Below, piece after piece: positions 42,891 through 51,039 of a stretch of DNA of 51,039 bases; within the stretch, counting starts at the first letter, position 1; the number at the start of each line of letters is the position of its first letter. The notes below the pieces were generated by a model. The model had not been told where the DNA came from. It did no database searches and worked only from the letters and a program-made list of their open reading frames with translations. The stretch comes from Chara braunii (taxonomy: Eukaryota > Streptophyta > Charophyceae > Charales > Characeae). Both the position numbers and the translations under genes were made by a program. The stretch lies in the NCBI GenBank assembly GCA_003427395.1, contig BFEA01000568.1, forward strand, positions 152,640-203,678, given 5' to 3'.

Positions 42891-45276
42891 TTTGGTTGAC
42901 CTCGTCAAACATGCAATACTGCCTTTTTCCCATCCTTCCCCCATATGCAATCCCACAATCTGCTCTCAGTCAAATAATAAAACTGAAACTGACATTGCGC
43001 ATACATTCATTTATTTAAGTCTTTTTTATCCTGAAAGTCAAACTGAAAGTCAAAGTAAGGGTGCACGCAGTATATTCAGTCAAAACTTAACAAAAAGTAT
43101 AGATAGGGGTTATAACTGGGTTTATAACGGAGAAAAAATGTTACCTCTCAGTTTCCTGCCTCCAGAACTCCTTCTGAGTTCTGGCAGAGCTCACACAATC
43201 GGTGGGTTGACTCCCCACAAAGTCTTGCTGCGGTCCTACGGGTTGCAATCCTACCTGTCGCCTTCCTCTCATAACATGACTAGACTTAGAGTAAGAAGGA
43301 TAGAAAGAGGAAGTTTAAGTCTCTCAAAGCCAAGGAGGGTGCGCTCAGACTCGCGTGAGAGGACCTTGTTATCTTCAAGCGCCTGAGGGCCCCGCAATGG
43401 CGGCCAAAATGCAGTAGCCACTCTGTCAAACTGAAGTCGAATGCCAGTGGTTGATTTCCCGACGACCCTTCCGATCGCAGCAATACTTTCACCTATCGGC
43501 AGCAAGCTCTCTTCCCATAAGAACAAAACGTTAAAAAAACGTTTGCACCGTACAACTCAACAACTTTGATTCTCAGCTATCGGTGATTCTACAATAGCTT
43601 GAAGGCAAAGAAAGGGAAGGGCATTATCTATTTACCTGAAAACGGCTGCCGAGAGACCTGATTAAAAGGTTATTAAGAAGGCAGCGACCTAGTCCAGGCA
43701 GCCAGGCGTCGTTTGGGAACAACAGCGACAATACACAAAAATGGCAGCATGCAATGCGCAGTAATGCATAACGCCGCTTACCCAGTACTCAGCAAGGGCA
43801 GTTGCACTGTCCTCAACTTTTGTCTTTGCCCACTGTTCTTTCTATCAGTGCACCCGGTCAATTGGTTGGGCCAGACTCATGCAGCTCTGGAGCAAGCAAG
43901 CTATTAACGTAGAAAATTAATGCTATTCGGGACAACCCACTGCTGGCAAGGCGAGGGGGGAGGAAAGCTCATGATAACTGCAGTATGACAGTTATAAACC
44001 CAACTAGGAGCCCCTGCTACTTCAGCCCACGAATACAGCGAGCCACAACTGAACCGTTTGACAGTACTTCAAATACGGCAAACCCCAGTGTCGAGGATCG
44101 CGAAACTCAGTCGCTTGTTGACAACTACAGGTTTGTGAGTCTTGCTCCACTGCTACACCAAATATGCAAAGTGCGAAACGAATCTGCTCCGAAATCGGAT
44201 TAAGTACATTCGCAGCTTAGGACCCCCCCCCTCTCCCCTAAGCAAGCCTCAGATACGTCGCACACTCCTCCCGCTTTCTTATCTGCCCAGGTAAGTGACC
44301 TCTCTCTCTTTCTCTCTCTCTCTCTCCCTCTCAACCACGTGCCTGCATCTACGAGCCCCTTGTCTTGTTGCAGGTCCCAAACATGCAGAGGTGAGAACGA
44401 ATCTCCTCCCGGCCAGGTACGTATCTTGCTGTCTTCATGCATACAATCAATCCAAGCATCTTGATACCGACGACCTATCCTCCACTGTTGTTCAGCGTTT
44501 GATCTAAGCTTCGTTCGGGTTCAACCCTCCGTACTCTAGCACGATCTCCGATTCGGGCCCACAAAGTCCATCAACGGGACATCGTACCTAACGAAGCGAC
44601 GAGCCCGTAGGTAAGTATTCCTTCTTCTCCGACCGAAACGGACCGTACTCTCTCTACCGAACAATGACCAGCTGCATTTGACGACGAAGACAAACATCTC
44701 CCGTCCTTTAATAATGACGAGCAGCACAACCCGATACTTTTGCACGACCTCGTTCTCATATACTGACCAACTCACCAACCCATCGTGGATTCTGACGACG
44801 CCATTCAACTCGTCGGCCATCACCCCCCCAAGAAAGCCTTTTGAATGATCAAAATCGGTCTAAAAACGACTGATCTGTTCAACTTCTTATCTGTGCTTTT
44901 CTCCACACCGCCATCCCCGACTACTTTTCGCAGTCCGATATCCTCCTTGGCCCCTCCATGCTACTCTACTCTCTAAGCTGACATCACCACTGGACTCGCC
45001 AGCCCCCGAAACCTTAGTCTAGCTTCTTCCCGGCCTTCTTCTGCCGGCAGATGAGTGAAACTGCAGACTCTTGCTCCGTGATCGCCCAACCCGCGTCCCC
45101 TCGTCTTCACAGTCGAATGCATCCGGCGCAATATCGCGCCCGGGTTCATTCGTCCTTCCAACGTCTATGCGTCGCACTCGAGCCTCTCTTACTAACTTCT
45201 AACTTACTAATCCCTTGCTCAATCTAACCACGGATTTGTGGTCGCTCGAACCTCTAACCCCTACATAGCACCTTCT

Positions 45277-45486
45277 CTCACATGATTTCATCAAGAATCA
45301 GGTGAGTTCCACGTTTTCCTTCTTTCCTACTCCCTCGCTCCCGCCATAGCCTCCATGCACTGTTCTCTCTACTAACTCTTTGTCTACTAGTTTTTTAGCC
45401 AAACTAACTACACCATCGGGGTTGCCCTCACCGAAACCTCCCAATTTGAGTTCTCCCACGCCCGTTTTCGCTAAGAAACGGGCGAG
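45277..45486 (-). repeat. Second hairpin family in the inverted LTR
   Basis: CTCACATGATT/AATCAGGTGAG (45277-45306, one mismatch) has loop TCATCAAG, the reverse complement of CTTGATGA. CGCCCGTTT/AAACGGGCG (45459-45483) has loop TCGCTAAG. GAGTTCC or its near equivalent follows each. Confidence 0.7.
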
Positions 45487-46337
45487 TTCCGTATCTTCTC
45501 ACCTCTCTTTTCCTTCGTTTCTACCATCTCTGCGCACCACCTTTTCACTCGAACTCTCTCTCCTTCGCTCTAACTCTAAAACTAACATCGCAAAACATCT
45601 CGCCCAGCTCAAGAACCTCTGGTTAGTACCTTTCTTCGCCCCGATCCACGAAGAAACAGCCATGCCATCACTTTCTCGGCCTGCCGCTGCGCCTGCTTTC
45701 TGCGATCTTCATTGCTTATGTGCACCTGGCGCGATATATACCACTCTGGTTTACGCTTTCCTCACTGTGCCCGCTGCCTCGGCGCTCTGCCACTTCTTAC
45801 TACTAGCGCAGTCCCTCCCCGCATGCAACGATCCGATAGCGCTTCGCACTGTCCCCTCCAACTCCCTCCACTGCCAGTCCGCCGGTACCTTAGCGCAACG
45901 GCCTCCTCTGCTGCTCTGGCCAGCCTTGGGGAAGACTCCAGGGAGAGCCAACTATAGGACGGTCGGATTAGTCTTTCGCCCCTACACCCAAGTCCGACAA
46001 ACGATTTGTCGTCTGTATCACTACAATTTTAGCCACAGCCTCCTCCAGCCTTGCCCTTCTCAGGCCCAATTCGGCATTTCACCGATCCCCACAGGCGTAC
46101 TCACGCTAAAAACTCTTACAACAGATCAAGGTTTGGTGGGCGATGCATCTGTAAAGGGTCCCTCGACCGTCAAACCTCCACACAGTCGGCCGATTGTGGA
46201 GCAGAGAGCGCGGCCCCTGCCGCAAGGCTTACGCATGAGCCTAGGTGAGGCGGTTCCCGATGCGGATCTTGGTAGTAGTAGCAATAATGAGAACTTTAAA
46301 GACCGAGGGAGAGAAGGTTAACAACAGTCGTATTTTT

Positions 46338-46735
46338 CATCACCACTTCAGGACACCCTTCACCACTTCAAGATGCAGCCTGCCTAAACAGGTGGTTTTC
46401 AGGGTCTTCGGACCTTTCACCACTTCAGGACCATTCAGGTATGAAAATCTTGAATGACCCTGAAGTGGTGAAAGCTCCGAAGACCCTGAAAACCACCTGT
46501 TTAGGCAGGCTGCATCCTCAAGTGGTGAGGGATGGTTTTCATGGTCTTCGGACCTCTCACTACTTCAGGACCATTCAGGATTTTCATACTGCTCAAAACT
46601 CTCACTTGACCACTTCAGGACACCCTTCACCACTTTAGGATGCAGCTTGCCTAAACAGGTGGTTTTCAGGGTCTTCAGACCTTTCACCACTTTAGGACCA
46701 TTCAGGATTTTCAGACTGCCTAAAACTCTCACTTC
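46338..46735. repeat. Foldback repeat with an additional direct copy
   Basis: About 80-bp arms (46356-46437 and 46451-46531) are near-perfect inverted copies around a 13-base centre. Each arm contains CACCACTTCA, GCAGCCTGCCTAAACAGGTG and TTTTCAGGGTCTTC or the complements. A partial forward copy follows at about 46532-46585, and another forward copy at about 46600-46710. No coding capacity. It resembles a foldback or MITE-type repeat. Confidence 0.82.
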
Positions 46736-46759
46736 ATAATTTTCATTCCTAAATTTTCA

Positions 46760-47379
46760 GCTACCCGATAACCGCTTGTGGACCGAGGTGGTGAGGGTTT
46801 GGCCCTTGCAGTCCGCGGCCTGCCTCGATGCATGACCCGCCATCTTTCGCGTCCCAACAGACACGCACACACTTAAACCACTCACGACAAACCAGGAATG
46901 ACAGGTCGGGCCCCTGCAACGGGCCTGCGCTACCCAAGTCAACCTTCCGCGCACACCGCACGACTATATCGAACCATGACATCGTCGACGTCGTCCTCCG
47001 TACGTACGCGCAAGTCACTGGCAAGCGCATTATTCAATGAGACCTAATCTTTTTAATCCTAGTTTAATCAGAAAATAAACAAAATCCGGTCGGAACTAAC
47101 ACACTCTGTCATAAACAAACCGCACTGGACTCGGGCTGGACAGACCCCTAAGAGGAGACTTTCCTCCATGAGGGTCTAGCTTGGCCCAAGATGCTGGTCC
47201 AAGAACTTTGCACCACCTTGCACGCCCCCCCCATTGCTGCACCCACATATCTAGAGGAACAACAGACCCGCCCCCCAGCAAGATAGGGGGGACCACAAAC
47301 CATGGAGATACACAAAGACCACATAATGACTGTGATCACCATCCCCCGGTCTCAACGACAGCATTAGAAAATCCAGATT
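46760..47379. other. Gene-free spacer before the second LINE
   Basis: No supported gene. The upstream boundary of the LINE copy is not visible, and part of this stretch may be unrecognised ORF1. Confidence 0.45.
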
Positions 47380-47998
47380 GTGCATGACGACAAAAACGAT
47401 GACACTTCGCCAATAGACTTGGAAACAGACACACTTAAGGACCGTCACCTCCGGAAACTGAAAGATAGGGTGAGACTCCAAGTGGTAGATGACGTCCCGA
47501 TGGAAACGCCTTCGGGAGTGGTCATACTTCCACTGACCAGCGAAAGAGATGGTGGCCAATGGCTGTTGGGACTCATACCTCCTCTAGACTGCAATCCTGA
47601 ACAACCAGTGGACCCGAAGGACCTTACAATGGAAGGATGGAGGGGCAATTCCTCTACCGCAGTGATCCTCAAGCGTCTGAAATACTGGGGTCAAGAGACA
47701 CACAAACGGAGTCCAGGGTGCCATTCTGCCTTCCTCACTATTATTTTCGAAGGGTGTTATACCGATCATTGTGTTGATGGATTACAAAACCACATCTCTA
47801 AAAACACCGACGAGATTCACATGGTTTGCTCACCACAACCTCATGAACCTCTCCACAGATCGATTCAGAAAAAATATTACCTGGACCTTCACCAACGTCC
47901 TGTTGTTCATGCAAATCTTCCCAGAGGACAATGTGTTGGATGAACATAACCAGTGGGATGATCCGCCATTTGTTCTCCGAGTAAAAACCAAGGACTAA
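47380..47998 (+). pseudogene. LINE ORF1 C-terminal fragment (second copy)
   Basis: Contains GVVILPL and GWRGNSS, matching GVVILPI and GWRGNT at about 8200-8060 of the interrupted LINE. After a frame change near 47770-47820 it has NQWDDPPF, matching WDDPPF near 7710. It ends at TAA 47996, a few codons from the equivalent stop at 7677. It lacks the N-terminal DUF4283-like part. Confidence 0.8.
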
Positions 47999-48118
47999 AT
48001 CGGTTGTGGATGACGGGCAACTGAAGTGCCTGGCCTGCAAATAATGACGAAAACTAATGCTGACACAGATATGTAGCCAAACACGCATTCACCAGCCCCT
48101 AGGAATGGACTAAGTAAC

Positions 48119-49911
48119 ATGCACGATGATGCAGGTCCCCAACCTGTTCACTTCAGTGATAACGAACTCCAAACAATGGACCCACATTCTGCTCACCCTC
48201 CTGAGACGAAACTCCACACCGTACACTCTTTGAGTCCCTTTCCCCCCCCTCCCGTACACCTGCCCCCCCAGTGCCTCCCCAACCCCCTCAACGCCCCCCA
48301 TCCCCCCCGGTTTACCCCCCGACCAGGAGGCATCCCCAATGGGCAGCTAAGTTGGCACGAGCGGACATTGACATTCGCTCGCTGAACGTGAACAGTCTGA
48401 TACAAGCATCACAAGGGAAAAAAGATGCCATATGGGACATGCTCAGATGCCCGCTGACGAGAGCATGGCCAAATGTGATACGCATCCAAGAAACTCATCT
48501 GCAACACACACCAGCCCATATGGCAAAAGAGAAAATTGTCTGGCCGTACACATCTTACTCTGCGCCTCCTGTGGAAAGAGCATCTGCTGGAGTGGCCATT
48601 TGGATCCCGCCCTCTTCCAAGCTCAAATCACTCTCAATGAACTACGACAAACACCATGGTAGATGAGTCTATGTAAAAATGCAATATGAAAGCGGAAAGT
48701 TTTATATGGTCAGCGTCTATGCGCCAAATGATCCCGTAGGGAGAGTGGACCTTTGGCTCGCACTTCACCACCACCTACCTCACGACGACCCAGTTGTAAT
48801 AGCAAGTGACTTCAGCACAACGCTTGATTCCACGATGGACCGCAGATCCACATCCCAACATCAAAGCTTGACACCCTCCCAAGTGGCGAGCTGTGGCCCA
48901 GACGTCCTCATGCTAAAGCAACTTATGGCAGATAGAAACTTGAGGACGAGTACAAACTGCTGCACCCCACACAAAAAACATATACATGCTTCTCGTCTCG
49001 GGGTGAGCATGGTCTAGCCAACTCACGAATCGACCTCACACTGGTGTCAAAGGACCTGATGGGTCTCGTTACCACAGTGGAAATCACAACGATTAGCCCA
49101 TGGAAGTCCTTCGACCATAGGATTATTACGCTGGGACTGCCATTCCATAACCACATCGGCGAGGAGCTGGGTTCTACAAGTTCAATGCCTCGCTGCTCCC
49201 CCTCCCCAAATTTAAAGAGCTCGTCACCACTTTCTTGGAATATTGGCGAACTCGGAATCCGGAGTCGGGTAAAAGAGTGAACTGGTTCAACGAGGGGGTG
49301 ATACAGATAAGGGAAAGGGCTAAAAAATTCTCCGTCCAACGTGTCAGGGACCGAAAAGCTCTCCTTGACAAACTCATGCGGGACCTAGAAGAATGGGATG
49401 AAGAACTGATGAACGATCCGATGCACCTCCCCTCCTATGAGAGACTCCAAGAGGCCCGGGACCACCTCCAAGCCTACATGGAACGACAGGCGCAGGCATG
49501 GAGAGTGCAAGCGAAAATAAAAAAGAAACACATTGACGGAACAAGGGCAAAGGCCTTCTTCAATAAGGCTAAGGCCAGAGCTAGAGCTGCCACTGTCCCT
49601 AGGCTCAGGTACCCGCTGGACGACACAGCCCCGCCGACGACCAACGCGTACACAATTGCGGACTACGCCGCCAAATATTACACAAACCTCTTCACATCTC
49701 AGACCTTCAGTAAGCAGCTGGACCAGGTCCATCAGGCGAGAGACACAATGCTACAGGCCATACACACGCGCCTCACACATGAGCAAAGGGGCATCGTGGA
49801 CAACCCATTAACTCTACAAGAGATCTGGGAGGCCCTCCAGGGCATGGAAGAGGAGAAAATACCTGTGATAGACTCGTTCCCTAAGGAATTCAGGGTACAA
49901 TTCTGGAATCC
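48119..49911 (+). pseudogene. LINE ORF2 endonuclease and linker (second copy)
   Basis: A proline-rich leader from about 48119, with a frame change in poly-C runs near 48270-48330, leads to ADIDIRSLNVNSL, IQETHL and AGVAIWIPPSS. An in-frame TGA follows at 48664, where the family suggests Trp. Next come VYAPNDP and ASDFSTTLDS, in which the GDFN motif is altered to SDFS. A one-base insertion near 49004 moves SRIDLTLVSKDL and KSFDHRII to another frame, and a further shift near 49160 leads into the linker (VNWFNEGVIQIRERAKKFS). The frame ends before the RT fingers. Non-functional. Confidence 0.85.
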
Positions 49912-50011
49912 CCTGCTACCACTGCCGTCTCTCATCATCCATGCTCTCCTGCCCCCCCCTGCTCCTCCGCCACCTCCCCCGCTCACTTTCGTCCAACCGC
50001 TCAACTAGCTG

Positions 50012-50622
50012 GCAACAACACGAGAGACAAATGAAGGTTGGACTGACAGACAACAACAACAGTAATGACACCAAGAACTTGCGCAAAAGCTGCCGTCTCA
50101 CTGCCGCATACCCTGCAGATGGAACCATGAACACCGACGCATCTTAGGGAGCACGACCCTTACACCACGAATGAAGTCCAGCGAAGGGATACTGTGATCA
50201 GGCAGGCTACAACATAACGGCTTGAGGGCTCAAGGTGCATGGAGTTATGGCTGCTCCCTTCAAGACGCAGGACAACATTACACTTCAAAAGCGGCTTCGC
50301 ATTGGATTGCATTCCACCTCCTGCTGATCCTCAGGCCACTAGGATTACGAATGTGCTTTATATGGGCCCTGAGAAAGGAAAGGGTTTAAAGGGTTCGAAG
50401 GGTTTAAAGGGTTTCGCGGGTTTAAAGAAACAGACATAACAATAGCGAATAGGGGGGCTGCTGAATAAGGTAGGGCTAATAGAAAAGGGGTGCTCCAATA
50501 TGGGATGGGTGATACTGGCAGCTCTATGGGATAACGGAGCACCAGGATGCGACATAAATGGTCATAGCCCTAGGAAACAATAAACAACGCACTCTGAGTT
50601 TGGAGCGGGCATTCTAAGGGAA
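50012..50622. other. Gene-free stretch with GGGTTTAAA words
   Basis: No supported gene. Around 50384-50428 the words GGGTTTAAA and GGGTT(C/T)CG(A/C) repeat five times. They resemble but do not equal the plant telomere unit. Confidence 0.5.
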
Positions 50623-50737
50623 AACCAAGGGTTGTTGTCGGGACGACGCTGGCCGGAGCTGGGGTTGTGTTGCCCTGTAACCTAGCAGGGTAGGGGCATG
50701 AGGTCTGGGAGAGCTCGGCAGGGAATAAGACAGTGTT
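50623..50737 (-). repeat. Inverted partial copy of the 37.5-kb repeat
   Basis: The reverse complement of about 37497-37615, including CACTGTCTTATTCCCT, GAGCTCTCCCAG, GGTTACAGGGCAACAC and CAGCGTCGTCCC. Confidence 0.8.
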
Positions 50738-50789
50738 AGAGAATTTTAGAGGGTTTTAATAAACCACCAGTACCTCGCCCAGCTATCAA

Positions 50790-50866
50790 GTCCGAGGCTC
50801 GGACTACCGGTAGCCCGATCATTCCCGAGTCTCGGACTTTATTGCCGAGCCTCGGAAAACCGGTAG
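50790..50866. repeat. Cluster of short palindromes
   Basis: GTCCGAGGCTCGGAC (50790-50804), CCGAGTCTCGG (50825-50835) and CCGAGCCTCGG (50845-50855) are three palindromes of the form CCGAG-N-CTCGG, flanked by two copies of ACCGGTAG (50806-50813, 50859-50866). Confidence 0.8.
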
Positions 50867-50996
50867 TACATCACGGAAAAAAAAAAAGACAAAAAAAAAC
50901 ATACCACTTTCTGCAAAAAAACAAAAAAAAACAGCCGAAATCATACATGCCCAACAAGAACGAATCTTCCTCGATAAAAAAAGAAGATTCATTCTC

Positions 50997-50997
<1 letters not shown>

Positions 50998-51039
<42 letters not shown>
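50998..51039. repeat. GA microsatellite at window end
   Basis: An uninterrupted (GA)n tract of at least 40 bases that runs off the window. Confidence 0.95.

Larger units (their letters stand above)
39567..46000 (-). mobile_element. Inverted, diverged LTR of the same family (solo or partial)
   Basis: Read on the minus strand it is colinear with the LTRs above. The second hairpin family is at 45277-45486, an inverted GA tract at about 44300-44330, and a counterpart of 15230-15360 at 43180-43290. The hairpin array (42199-42890), TACG repeats (41342-42000) and GC-rich tail follow. It ends ...CGATGCGTTCGACA at 39567. No primer-binding site follows that end, so it is a 3' LTR or solo LTR. The other end is not defined; TCCGACA at 45993-45999 is a possible terminus. 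Divergence is high, so this is a separate subfamily. Confidence 0.72.
47380..50008 (+). mobile_element. Second LINE copy, truncated at both ends
   Basis: Same family as the interrupted LINE. It carries the last ~200 codons of ORF1, the endonuclease and the linker, and stops at FPKEF...QFWN (about 49910), just before the reverse transcriptase. The following sequence is unrelated and C-rich. Truncation at the 3' side is unusual for a LINE insertion and implies a later deletion or rearrangement. Confidence 0.85.

Noticed and set aside
45380-46321. 313-codon plus-strand frame
   Set aside because: It lies within the inverted LTR, overlaps the second hairpin family, is serine-, leucine- and proline-rich in line with local C/T-rich composition, and shows no domain.
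50384-50428. Interstitial telomere-like GGGTTTAAA words
   Set aside because: The unit is 9 bases and irregular, and does not match the TTTAGGG register.

Overview
The window is a repeat-dense stretch of a large eukaryotic nuclear genome. I found no intact host gene. The mix of a two-ORF LINE with a plant-type zinc-knuckle ORF1, a retrotransposon whose primer-binding site matches plant tRNA-Asp, many microsatellites and unmerged assembly gaps suggests the streptophyte or green-plant lineage. A charophyte such as Chara would fit, but that is inference.

Main layout. A two-ORF LINE lies on the minus strand, with its 5' end near 36.5 kb and the ORF2 stop at 2961. It is split by a nested LTR retrotransposon of about 24.5 kb (10000-34493). 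The evidence for nesting is a 4-bp CCGT target duplication (9996-9999 and 34494-34497), terminal TGTCG...CGACA, and a tRNA-Asp-like primer-binding site at 19202. In addition, removing the insertion plus one CCGT puts the two halves of LINE ORF1 in one reading frame. The LTRs are exceptionally long: 10000-19199 (9.2 kb) and 25491-34493 (9.0 kb). They flank a 6.3-kb internal region that holds only decayed gag-like fragments and no recognisable pol.

The LTRs hold the most unusual content. (i) About 16 hairpins in 1.2 kb (15635-16850; 30502-31720) share a TAAGTT hexaloop, while their outer stems differ from unit to unit and still pair. (ii) A second, sparser hairpin family has a CTTGATGA-like loop and changing stems (12237-12792; 27029-27646). 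(iii) Direct repeats carry a TTCC-TACG-GGAA hairpin (17236-17375; 32100-32250). (iv) The GC-rich 3' tail is rich in small inverted repeats. A diverged LTR of the same family lies inverted at 39567 to about 46 kb and carries its own versions of all these arrays in the mirrored orientation.

Flanks. 1-2700 is low-complexity DNA with small tandem repeats. 36.5-39.5 kb holds LINE 5' tandem units, a 445-bp-period duplication and one doubtful ORF. 46.3-46.75 kb is a foldback repeat. 47.4-50.0 kb is a second LINE copy (plus strand), truncated before its reverse transcriptase core. 50.0-51.0 kb has short palindromes and a GA microsatellite.
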